Shown here: in pieces, positions 42,502 to 64,000 of the stretch
How the letters are laid out: each line of letters starts with the position of its first letter
Numbering within the stretch: the first letter of the stretch is position 1
From: Antennarius striatus
Taxonomy: Eukaryota > Chordata > Actinopteri > Lophiiformes > Antennariidae
Direction of reading: 5' to 3'
DNA: 64,000 nt
NCBI RefSeq assembly: GCF_040054535.1
Contig: NC_090778.1
Location: 15,164,501 to 15,228,500 of the forward strand
The notes under the pieces: model-generated
Databases searched by the model: none
What the model was told of the DNA's origin: nothing
Seen by the model: the letters and a program-made list of their open reading frames with translations, nothing else
Program-made: the position numbers and the translations under genes

Positions 42502-45500
42502 CCCTAGTGAGACACCGTGATGTGATGAAGGCAAGCTGTTGAAGTCATCATGTGAAATTCCCCTTCCTGTTGTGACTGCCATAGATGTCATTTGTACTGC
42601 AGCGTTTGTCTTGGTTTTCACCTGGAATAACTGTTGGGATAATCCGCTGACTCACTAATTTGCAGGCTTAATCTGGTCAACCTTGTGCCTTTTTCCTCCT
42701 GAGGTCAAACTAATGGTTAATACAGTCTGTCTGCAGAGGACTGGCAATTCTGCTGAGTGTTGACAGAGGACGACATGTTCCCCACATTTTACCATCGCCG
42801 TATCTTTTACTACGTGTGCACAGCAGCAGGTCTAATCAAAGCTCTCCATAATACTGTTAGCTGGGTCATGTGCTGGACGCCAGGATTAAGAGCAGGAGGG
42901 CATAGGCCACTAGATCCTGCTTAGATGGGGGGGTTTGTTACGCTCTCTCTCTTGCTCCCTCTCTCCTTTTATGCATGTATTTTATCCTCAAATGTGGGGA
43001 TGCAACCATCACATGATCACAAATGTCCAAACAAGTCCTTGACTGGGCTTCTGTAGGAAGCATTTAACATTTAATACAGTGACAAAGAAAGCACTCGTCT
43101 GATGCTGCCCTTTCTTAACCTTTACCACCCTGCAGGATGTTTTGAAATGAAAATCAATGTAAATATGAGCACTTGGAAATTAATACAACGCAGCACAGAC
43201 TGTCTGGAAAAGTATTTTGTTTTTCTGGTTAATTCAAATGACGTATTCTTTCCTATTAATTCGTCAGAAACCGATTTCATGAAGATTTTTTACATCCAGC
43301 TCCAGCAACGAATGGACTGATGATGATTCATCATCATTAGTGCAGATGACATCTAAGCCATCATTGACATTGATGCCCCTATATTTTCACCCCTATTCAT
43401 GCTGTGTTATAGACACGCTAATGCCGGCGACCACTTTGCCCCAGTAACACATTTTAATATCACACAGCATGCCAACAGTAGATTACCATTCCCAGCAGTT
43501 GGGAAAGAGGTGGGCAGGTTGGTGGGTAGCTCAGCGCTCGTACACAGCCAACCTGCTCTACAATTTCACATCTAAGATGGGGAGGGATCAGGAGGGGAAA
43601 GCATGAGAAGAAAGAGGAGGAAGGACGAGGGTCAAGGGGACACGGTCTGCTCGTGTGTACCTTTGCTGATTCGTGGAAGAGAACTGGAACTGTCCGGATA
43701 AAGCTGGGTGTGGGAGGGGGGGGGGGGGGGAAGGAGAGAGAGGGAAGGATAACAGAGAGGGTCAAGGGTAAGATGACTCCTACGCCCAGGATGACAGAGA
43801 CAGGTGGTAGAAAGAGAAGAAAGCTGGACCGCAACGTTCAAGAGAAACTATTGTTGGTAGGTACTTTACTCGCTTGTGTTCTCAGAGTTAAGACGTGAAG
43901 CCTAGCCAACCCCGCCCCCCCCCCCCACCCCCACCCCATTACTGTCAGTAACAACACAGCTGGCTGTATATTCCTGTTTGAGGCCCATTTCGATTGGTCA
44001 ATTAGGATCCCTGTTGTGAGCATGTGGCTAATTCTCAGAGATGACTAATATTTTCTGCTTTATTTTTGGCACTGCCTCCTTTGTGTTGCTGCTATTCTTG
44101 CATTTTGTTTTGTATTTATTTATTTCTGTGTGTGTCTGTGTGTGTACCCGTCTGGAGAACGTCACATCCCTAGATGTATTCACTTTCAGACATTTTTATC
44201 TGCATGTCTCGTTCAATACTTTTATTCCTCTGGAATTAGAGTCCTTTTATGGGCCCTTTTAATCATGTCATCACAGACAGTGGGAGTCGTGTCTGTCACC
44301 AGTTGTAGACGCACAACTAGGGAGGAGTTGCTTTGGTCAGTTTGCCATTTCAGGGTGAGGAAATCAAACCTTCACACAGTCTCCACTGAAACCAGAGAGA
44401 GCTGACCTTAAAAGAGTATTTAAACATAAGGCTTACTCAACACTGAACCCAGAGGGGGTTCGATTGTTTGTTGTTGTAACGCGGTCTGCTTTAGTGTTAC
44501 TGAACACTTAGATACAACATGTCTGACATTATCATCCCTTAAAACACTGTCGAAAACGATGGGATGTCAGATTGCCATGGTGATCCAGAGAAGACATCTT
44601 GAAGACCACTGTGTATTTAATACCTGACATGAACCGATCAGAGGTGCAGATAAAATTGTGTGTGAACACTATTGATCTCAGTAAATACACGAAAAAATAA
44701 GGACTTTGATTTTGCACTCAAAGTCTGTTAACATGATGTCAGGTGCTTTTGTGGAAAAAGTTGTATGAAGTTGTGAGTGGAAATGCTAGACATCTAATTT
44801 GAACTGACTCAAGTGATGTCACCCAAGGCAACAGCTGGGTTGGATGGTGGGTTCACACCAAACGCACAGCATAATTATGCACAAAGTCAATGTAGAACTG
44901 AGTAGACATATTTTGCATCTTATGTCATTTGAAAAAATCCTGTTGTCTGTTTATTGTCTTTGTAATTGTTGCCAAGATCGCCACTGTCTAATACTCCTGT
45001 AGATATTCTTGAGCAGCGTTTTAAGAGAAGAAAAAATAAATAATTCTTAATCTTACGCAGGAATTTTTACCTGAAAGGATGGATTTTGTTGATTTGAGTT
45101 GTGTCTTTCTTGCCTTGGGGCTTTATTCATTCCGTGGGTTGATGAATAAATCAGCCAAAACGTCGACTGCAAACTGTTGATTTAGATGCAGACCTCGATT
45201 AATTCTTGACAGAATGCCCCGGTGCTTTTAACAGGCGTCAGAAGAAATCTGAAGGCTCACCAGAGTTATTCGCTTCTCGACAACTGACTTAGTGCTGCAA
45301 TGCAGACCCACTGCACTGAAGGGGAAACAGAATGAGCTGGATGATTTATGGGAATGTGTGGAGATCCATTTGGATGTGGTGTTAAGAGTAACATGCGCTT
45401 TACAGCCATGCACACTGTTGTTGTCATTCTTTAATGACCCCCCTCCTGTCCGTGGAGTTTGACTGGTCTCTATGCTGCGCAAAGCGTGTGTGTGTGTGTG

Positions 45501-45519
45501 TGTGTGTGTATGCATGTGT

Positions 45520-45800
45520 TTTGGTTCAAGGAGACAGCGCCTCCCCGCTGTGAAGCAGAGTCAGAGGCAGCAGGTGCAGCTGACGCAGATAGGCTTTTTG
45601 GATCTAGCTGGGCCAGTTGAGGGACAGAGAGGGAGAGAATGAGCGAGAGGCGGTAGAGGAGAAGCCACCTGAAGCCGACCATCATCAGGTCGGATCGCTG
45701 GACCGTCTGGAACAAATGAATTTATGGCTGCTGTTGCTGTCCGGGAAGAGCATGTGAAAAGGAAGTGAACACAGCCCAGTGGTGCCAGACACCAGCTTAT
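45520..45800 (+). other. slc20a2: possible alternative 5' leader exon of slc20a2
   Basis: A GC/AG-rich segment unlike its surroundings, ending in a good donor CTTATAG|GTGAGCAATG. There is no coding signal. Assigned to slc20a2 only because it is on the same strand with nothing else downstream. Confidence 0.22.
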
Positions 45801-46689
45801 AGGTGAGCAATGAATGTTTTTTTTCAAGTTTATGGTGAAAACAGTGCAAAGATTGCATTGAGGTCAAACAAGAAAACTGCTTGACGGCACTTGTTTGAGT
45901 CAGCTTGTGCTGGTTGAACCGAATCTCTGGCAAATGTTTTCCAAAAGTTTTGCTATGACCATTTAAAAAGCTCTGCGTTTTGAGGAAAATTCATATTTTA
46001 GGATCAAAACCTTTTAGAAGGCGATGCACATCTCCTCGTCTTGGCTTGTTGTTGTAGACTTATTCTGCTTGCTTATGGTAGAATTGTGAGTGAGTGAGTG
46101 TGGAGGAACTGCTGATCAGAACCTGGACACTGACTGCTGTGGGTTTCATCAGCAGTCAGGGATCCTGCAGTGACAGCTTCGAACTCCGCTGTGGGTTGAT
46201 GAGCTTGTGTTGCTGCTGGCTGAAGCAGAGTTGTACAAAGACATCTGCTGAGGTCGTCTTTGTACAGGACAGTTGTAGAGAGGAGGAACCGCAGCCAGAT
46301 AACAATGTTTTCTTGCGTTACCAAGACTAGAAGGCTCAGCTTATTTCACCGTGATGAATGCTTGCGTACAGTTCCTCCGGTTTACTTTCTGTAACAACAA
46401 TCTTAATACTGCATTGCTCCATCTGTGACGGGTGTCGCGTTGTGACGGCACCAACGAAGGGAATGTTTAGTGCTCTGAATGCCCTTGATCCATCGGCATG
46501 TGTTCCTCGTCCTGTGAAACCCCTCCACACACAGGCTTACCCCTCATTGTCCGTCAGATGGTTATCTTCCTCTCCTGTCATTGGCTGCCTCCTCTCCATC
46601 TGCCCGTCCTCTCTGCACTCAGACAGCCAGTCAGCGGAACATTATGGACTCACCGACATTTGTCATTGGCTGAGATGTGATGTGAATGC

Positions 46690-47011
46690 AGATACTTTCC
46701 TTTAAGAGGCTCGCGTCAGCTGACTGTTCCTCTCTCTCTGTGTTCCTGCTATCTCGCTCTCTCCTGCGCTCTCCTGCAACACCACTACAACCTGCTGATT
46801 TCTCACTAAGCATCTCCTGTTCCGTCCTCTTACTCCTCTCCTACTGTCATCAACTCTTCTGTTCCGCCCGCTTCTCATAATTCTTTATTCCCTATCAATC
46901 ACACGCTCGCATGTTGTCACATGTTTTCATCCCCAGTCCTGTTTTTCTTTGGTTTTCCATCCCATCCATCTGACAGTCATCAACTCACCTCCCTCTGATG
47001 TAAGGAGACAA
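46690..47011 (+). other. slc20a2: possible alternative 5' leader exon of slc20a2
   Basis: A CT-rich, initiator-like tract followed by a segment ending GGAGACAAG|GTGAGTGG, a strong donor. The evidence is of the same limited kind as for the neighbouring candidate. Confidence 0.22.
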
Positions 47012-47580
47012 GGTGAGTGGAGTCAGTCGATTTCCAGTTTGCAGTTCTACTCATTTGATTTTTTTTTGTCCTCTTAACCCAGTCTCTCTCACATTTTGAC
47101 TTCATAAACATCCCGTGTCTTTTGTGCCAAGGACTGCAGTTGCAGTATGCTTCAGGTGTAACAAGTAGGCAGTGCTCTTAGGATGCTGCTATGAGTCATC
47201 ATCTGACGCTGCATGTAGGTTTGGAGGATAGCAGCCGCATGTCAATGCAGACTGTAGCGCGTGACACAGTGTTTTCCAGCAGCTGTGGTGCAGTGGGATC
47301 TCAGGCAGATTAATGTGCAGCAGTGACAGGAGGAAGGTAACATGAAGTACTTCACACACAGGTCCGTCTCCACACTTCCAGCACACATCATTTACTACCA
47401 GAGGTCAGTGCTGCAACAGTTGAAACCCTTTCAGGCTACATGGAGCAAGAGAGGTTCAATCTAAATACTAAACAATGCCCCCCCCCCTTTTTTTTTTTCT
47501 TTGTATTTCTGTTTTTTGACTTTGTCCTCTAGACATCATTGCTACGTTTTCCAGCAAAAACAAAATGGAAGCTTAATTCC

Positions 47581-47720
<140 letters not shown>

Positions 47721-49676
47721 AGCATCCTCATTACTTGTTATGTTTGCCACCTGACATCCACCAGGAAAGAAAATGGGGGGGGGGAGCCCTGCCAGAAGCC
47801 ATCCTCAAGAGCTTGTTTGCCTCTCGGAGTGCATCTTTTCAAGTATTTTGTGATGTAGGGTCACCTTTGTCGGTGGGACAAGTCATGAAATGGAGTTGCT
47901 GAATGGTGACTGGGCTGTGCTTACAGTGTATGATTCTTGTTGAAACAAATTTGCATGCACACACTGCTGTCATGCAAGCTCTGGGCTGCCAAATGAAAGC
48001 AATTTTGGAGGCTGGAGCCCAAGAAATGTGTCCAGGACTAGAAATTGAACTAATAATGAATAGTGTATGACCTGCTTTATTCTGCAGCAGCACAGCTGCC
48101 TCAGACCATAAACATGTTATGAATACTGAAAAACTGGAAAAACTCTCAAAGGAAATGTTTTTTTATTCCTTCACTCGTTATGCAAAATGTGTGATTGTTA
48201 TATATTTAGAACAACCACACTAAATAAAGATCTTGTCATATGAATGTTAAAACACATCACAGGGGTTCAGGTGTGCCCAGTAAAATTTTGAAGGATATGT
48301 ATCTTGGATAAATTATTTTTTTGAGCTTCAGACATTTGTAACAGACATTGCATTACAGATTTCCTTCTCTGTGACCCCTTTGGTTTGTTCTTGTTGTACC
48401 AATCTAAGGCATTAGCATCAATACCAACTCGCTGTGAGTCCAGAGCATAAGAAATGTAAAGATTTGGCTGCACACGTCACACCTGGGCTGAACATGCAAA
48501 GCAGTATGTTGGACATTATAGATGGACCTATTGATCCTAGCTTTATCGTAGCCGACCATTATCTTAGTGTGAATTTCAATCATAAGACTATCGGTTGTGA
48601 TCCAAAAGCCTCCAATAGATGAAGTCAGATCGTTCTGCTGGCTCTTGAAAAGGAATTAAAAAGAAACCAAAGAATAAATGACAATGATTCAAAATGAACT
48701 ATTTCAAATTCATGTCATTTGGTCACAATGACAGCTTTAATGTAAAATATATATGTCTAAATGTTGATTTAGGCACGATTAATTAAAAACCATCTCAGAA
48801 ATCTTGCTTGAGTTGTTTGCTTGAGCTGATTAGTCTGGCAACAAGTCACCAAGACTGTTTATTTTTTAAAGATTAAATTCAGGCAACTCGTGTTATAATA
48901 AGAGAAAAAGATAACCTTCAGACTGGTCATATAACATAATGGAATTTATTTTTCATTTGATTCCACTCATTTTGGAAGCGTTTTATAATATTTTGCATTC
49001 AAAGGAGTCCCAGAACTTTCAAGGTCTAAAATGAACCATTCATCAGAGTGTGTCATGGTTCCTGTCAGCATACTGAAGATCAGTGTTTTAGCAAGAAATC
49101 AACTTCACATGATCTTGGTTCAGATCACATCACACATGAATCTAAAGCTGTTCTCTGTGTGCTACTGTATGTATTAATAATTGTAAAGCATGCAGCAAGT
49201 CATGGTTGGGTTGAAAGCTCACTTTTCAAAGACTTGGTCAAGGTAGATCTCATCTGTTAGGATTCATAGAAAATTGGTGAGTTTTGAAATCTAGCAATAG
49301 TTACACCACATCTTGATTTTAGACAGTTACTTGTTTTAGAAGTGGTTTTGTTTTGACCATAGCGTAGGCAAGTTCACACTGAGGTTACATGACATGGCTG
49401 TGATTGTGGGCTACTTGTGTCTGTTTTTGACAGTCTGGGTAATGTTCGTGGGTCGGTGGTGAGAGTCAAGTACCTGTCCTCTATCTGCAGCGGTGGTTTC
49501 CATGGTAAGCATTGCCTCCTGTTGTTTGGCAAGCATGGGATCCGTAAAATAATTGCAAAATCATAGTGCCAATTTGGATTTTCCAGTTTCTGCCACATGC
49601 TACGATTCATTATGAAGTCCAGGCAACTTATTTGAAAGTCTTCTCAAGTCAAAGTCTCATTTTCTCAGACTCAGAG

Positions 49677-50035
49677 GGCAGCACGGTGCTGCAGTTGCCT
49701 CAGCACGAAGGTTTTGTGTTAAAGTCCTTTCTGTGCTGAGTTTGCTTGTTCTCCCCGTGTCTGCGTGGTTTCTCTCTGGGTTCACCGGCTTCCTCCCTCG
49801 TACAACAGCATGCAGCTTGGGTGAATTAATCACTCAAAATTATCTGTATGTTTGAGTATACCTGAGTAGTTGGTTGTCTGTGTGGTTCCATCTCATCCCT
49901 CTCCCATAGCCAGCTGGTACAGGCTCCAGTGTAACCTACCTGTGACATGCAAGATAGATAAGCAACTGTAGACAAGACAAGATGATTGCCGTTGTCTCGT
50001 CTACAAGAGGATGGATGGCTGAAATTGCACATGCT
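49677..50035 (+). repeat. fish GGCACGGTGGCGCAGTGG-family repeat, diverged copy
   Basis: Recognisable landmarks in order: GGCAGCACGGTGCTGCAG, TTGTTCTCCCCGTGTCTGCG, CCGGCTTCCTCCC, CCAGCTGGTACAGGCTCCAG and GATGGATGG at the end. Confidence 0.7.
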
Positions 50036-53000
50036 TGTCTCCATACAGGTAGATCATGTGATTGATGTTGCATGAATATCTCCTGCCTGCTTTTCAATAG
50101 ACACTTCTGCTCTGACCAGGCTCAGTAGACTTTGCTAAAGAACCATTTGGCCCTTTCACAAAGTCCTCTAGAGCGGTCTGTGTAAACGTTGCAAAGGTGT
50201 AATTGAGTGGGTCGTTGTTGTAGGTCCACTTCTGTTCTGAGGGGTGTTGCAGCAGCATTGAATCAATGGCTGTATGAGCAGAGGGATCTAGAGAGGTGAC
50301 ATTGGTAAAAAACTACAAAAGTACCAGTTAGTAGCTAATTGATCAAAGAAAATCAACCAGAATTATCACCATGTTAGACAGTGTGAGGTGCAGATGTTTT
50401 TTAGTAGAGGATGAGATCCTTTCATTCAAGAGGGACCAGTGGGTAAAGACATGTTTTTCATTACATCACGTGATACATGATAATTCAAACATCTTTGGTG
50501 TCATCGTATCTTGTTACTTTGACTCTTCAGAGAGATAGAAATTGGAGAAGTTTTATCCTGAGCAGCAACAAGATATACAGTATATCCTTTGTTAGAGTCC
50601 AGATTCTGGTGGTGGTGGCCGACGAACACAACCAATCTGTTAAATTAGGAAATTGGTGAATATTTGAAAACTGGGCTGATAAGATGACAATGAAAGTGTG
50701 ACGCCATGGGTTACAGTTATGATCTGTCTGATAGACGTGACTGGCTGATGAGAATGTTGATAACTCCACTGATGGCACCAGACTGTGAAAGCAGAAAAAT
50801 AAGACAATCTTCTCTTTTAACACTAAGTAAGAAGTCTAAAAAGATATTTCCCATAAAATTGTCATATTGCTGTGGCAGCACGGCTTCTAAGAAGTTCTAA
50901 ATAGTCAGGAATCTAATACAGAGAGAGTGTACCCAGGTATTAAATTAAGTTTAGCTTTTTATCATTTGTATTAATTTGAAGGTTTGGGGGCGCTCCAAAT
51001 AACTATTAAGTTCCTGTATTTTCTTCTGGAAAGATAAGTCTGGTGTACTCTAAGTGGACCGATCATCAGCTGGAAGTGTCACCTTGATGTTCCCGCTTCT
51101 TGTAGACCTGATCAAAAATCTATGCTGCTTGTGAGTGCAGCAACACATACTCATGCTCATTCTTCCTACTGCGCGCGCACACACACACACACACATACAC
51201 ACACACTTCAACAAATGAGCTCTTGACCGATAGACCCTTTCCCCTGTGGAGTCTGCTGGTGGATGGCCATGTTTGACTATGCTGTTGTCCTGTGGTGTAG
51301 GTTTTCCCCACATTGAGCATTGACTCAGTGTTTTTTGTCTATTCTTTTCACCTCTGCTGCTGTCAGGACTCTTTACTGTAGATGGTACAAACAGCATAGC
51401 TCAAACATATGAGTCAGTGTGTCCCTCAGCAATTAAATTATTGTTTTGAGGGTAAATACCTGCAAATGTTTCAGTTTGTGAGGACCAACCATTTGACGGG
51501 AACAATGTGCTGTATGTTGTGTCAGTGAGCTGTCCTTGTTGGTTTTTTTCATGACCACGACGTCCTGAGTTCATTTGTTCACTGTCTGATACAGTGTATT
51601 TGGCTGTGATCCATCACTTTGATCTCTTTCTAGAGGGGAAGGTAGTGAAATTCCCAGCATCACATAAATTTTACCCGGTTGATTTTTTAATTTGCTGCCT
51701 CATATCATTCTTTCCCTTCATATGAAAAGTAGTCACAGGGGATAATTTTCACTCTTAACTTTTGATAATTCAGGGAGCGCTTGTGCAGACACGATCAGGG
51801 GACAAAGTGTTATCTCATTATTTTATGTGTGTGTTGTGGTTCAACAAAGGACAAAGGATAGCAGTATGTGACCTCCACTGTTCCAGATGGAGCTCTTGGT
51901 CAGGAGGAGGGAGCTGTAACTGGCCCTGGGCTATTTAGAAAAGAGCTGCCTGCCCCCACCAGATCATGAGCACAGTCGGTTCATGCCGAGAGAATTTGCT
52001 TGCCGTGCCTTCAAGCTGCTTACATTTAAAGCTCCCCATAAACAATTGACTTAACCGTAGAAGGAAATATGCAGCCATTAACCCGTTTGAAATTACTCTG
52101 ATTATGTGGCCGAGACAAAAAAAAAAAAGAACAGAGGGATACCAGACCAGGTCGTTTGTGGTGTCGAGGTCTCTCCAGGACCACCAAAGGTTTCATTGTT
52201 GGTGGTCTTATTGTCCATTTCTCAGACTTGTTGTCATAGTTGTGATGTACAGTATGTTGATGATGTGAGAAAGATGACAATGTTGTTGTTTTTTGCTTCA
52301 AATGATTTATGTGTGATTTCTGTTATTTCTGACATAGACAGATAACTTCTAATCATTGGCTTAATGTGTCCTGTATTCACTGTCCCTTTCACAGTATGAT
52401 CATGCTTTTTATAAGACTGATTTAATAAAGGTCCCGGTTGTTGACATCTGGACCAGTTCTCCTGCTGCCAGTTGTATCCCTGTATTACCTCTTTGTGTTT
52501 GTGTGTTGGCATGGCAGTTAGTTTGGGTCATCCCTCTGAGATCAGTTTGATGGGATGTGTTTCAATGAGGAAATAAAGTGTTGGGAAACTCTTGGGTTAT
52601 CTTTGTCGGAAGTCTGAAAAAGCTACTAAAACTTGCAATTCTACATGCAGACATGATGTTTACACTCCTCTTTGACTACTTGTACTTTAACATTTGTGGA
52701 ATCAAGCAGAATTAAGTTTGTGAGTGCAGTGTAGAAAGTAGAAAAGGCTGCAGTCTTTTAATTGAGAACGTCCACAGATTTTTTTTCTCTCTATCTCATT
52801 ACCAATGTCTTGACCTTTAAAAAACACAGCTTTGTAAAGTGATCCTAGTTTTTTTTTTTTGCAGCTGTTCTTGCTGTAATGCAGTCTGTAATACACTGTT
52901 TTTCTCCTTGCTGCAGCCATACCTTTTGATTTTTTTTGTTTTTGTTATAAATCAAATTTGTACTTAAATTTTTTTTGCAAAACTTGTGTACCTGTAACTG

Positions 53001-53645
53001 TCGCCCTGTCAGCCTCATTGTGCAGAGTCAGTCATGCAGAGTCTTCAAGGGCAAAGATTAGAAGGGTTAATGTGAATTACTATGCAAACATTAACCGGGC
53101 TGTCAGAGACGCATCGGTGGTGTAGCGTTTCTTTTTAAACCATCTTGATAGTAATCGTGGTATCACTGACAGACATGAAAGTGGTAGTGGATGTGTGGAT
53201 GGACACTGTGTGAAGGTTTCATCTAAAACTGTTGGGATGTTTGTGGGAAAACCTGTGAAATGAGCAGCTTTGACAGAGATGTCAGCTTCTCTGTTGTTCA
53301 CTGTGTTAACAGTGAGCTCTAATGTTGGGAGCGTTGCTCATATCTCACATCATGCTGTGATTTTTATTGTCCTCAATGCTGTCAGCCGGTCCTCTGGAAT
53401 GACCAGATTAAGCTTACATGATGTGCAGACTATTGTCTGCCCCCATCCAGTTGTGCTGCCTCTCTGACTCCTTTAAGGGTGTGTTTTTAGTATCTCCTCC
53501 TCGACTTTCTCTTGGTCCCTCCCCATCTTTTGTATTTGGTGTTCTTGATGAAGTCTCAGGGAGGTGTTGCCACATGATTGCTGCCTTTTAAAACAGAGCG
53601 TGATGGCCCATGTCACTAATCTGTCCCCTCCTGTGTCTCTTGCAG

Positions 53646-53877
53646 GTAAAGGATCGTGCAGACAGACTGTCTCTAAGCTATGGAATGCTCCCTGCACTCA
53701 CCATCACTAGTCTCCAATCTTTGGACTGAACTCCAAGTACTTAGTTAGCAGCTGTGCTTCTCCCTCCAGACAAGCGAAGAAGAAGAGGAGCGGACTTTCC
53801 AAGTCCTTTGCTTAAGACGCACAGAGCACCTTTTTTTTTGTTGTTGTTTTGTTTTATCTGGTGACACAGAATCAAAG
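53646..53877 (+). other. slc20a2: slc20a2 5' UTR part of the start-codon exon
   Basis: Acceptor CCTGTGTCTCTTGCAG at 53645 opens the exon; 232 bases of leader precede the ATG. The acceptor shows that at least one upstream non-coding exon exists. Confidence 0.65.
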
Positions 53878-63959
<10,082 letters not shown>

Positions 63960-64000
63960 GTATGACTCAGTGGACCCTCCAGCTGGCTTCTCAACCACAC

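Noticed and set aside
43460..43898. 124-codon Pro/Leu-rich frame and its plus-strand counterpart
   Set aside because: Runs across poly-G and GA-rich sequence; no protein-like pattern.

Overview
This is vertebrate nuclear DNA, almost certainly from a ray-finned (teleost) fish. The genes are intron-rich with GT-AG junctions, the gaps hold long (CA)n and (TATC)n arrays, and there are fish-type mobile elements: an RTE-clade LINE, an L2/CR1/Rex1-like LINE, hAT and PIF/Harbinger elements, and short interspersed repeats of kinds common in fish genomes. Nothing prokaryotic is present.

Four protein-coding genes can be assembled exon by exon, with phases that close exactly. On the minus strand, in transcription order from right to left: (1) mthfd2l, a mitochondrial methylene-tetrahydrofolate dehydrogenase/cyclohydrolase, 8 exons, 25377 to 9431, 348 codons; (2) epgn (epigen), an EGF-family ligand, 5 exons, 8381 to 7007, 159 codons; (3) ereg (epiregulin), a second EGF-family ligand, 4 clear exons, 5898 to 2216, with the last tail exon unresolved. 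This mthfd2l-epgn-ereg order and orientation matches the mammalian MTHFD2L-EPGN-EREG-AREG-BTC block, and that supports all three names. On the plus strand, starting head-to-head with mthfd2l, is (4) slc20a2 (PiT-2 sodium-phosphate cotransporter). It has a coding-start exon at 53878 and eight more exons to 63959 (625 codons), and then runs off the right edge. Its 5' non-coding exon is probably in the CpG-rich block near 31.1-31.3 kb, which would give a first intron of about 22 kb.

Layout: 1-1442 ereg 3' flank; 1443-5898 ereg; 5899-7006 spacer and epgn 3' region; 7007-8381 epgn with a TATA box just upstream; 8382-9430 spacer and mthfd2l 3' region; 9431-25377 mthfd2l. Its introns hold a 2.5 kb hAT element with a PIF/Harbinger element nested inside it, a 5'-truncated RTE LINE with an 18-bp target duplication, and a minisatellite. 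25378-31080 is the divergent spacer, with a LINE fragment that ends in a 160-bp (TATC)n tail and sits between 20-bp inverted repeats. 31080-53645 is the probable slc20a2 promoter and giant first intron, with a second hAT element. 53646-64000 is the slc20a2 body.

The two EGF-type genes encode membrane-anchored growth factor precursors for ErbB receptors. mthfd2l serves mitochondrial one-carbon metabolism. slc20a2 imports inorganic phosphate at the plasma membrane. They are not a pathway: the mthfd2l/epgn/ereg linkage is ancestral synteny and slc20a2 is a neighbour. I found no convincing undescribed system. The most unusual structures are the (CA)56 array 3 bp upstream of the mthfd2l start codon, the inverted repeats around the LINE fragment, the nested transposons, and triplicated CCAAT-containing repeats ahead of the Harbinger transposase relic.
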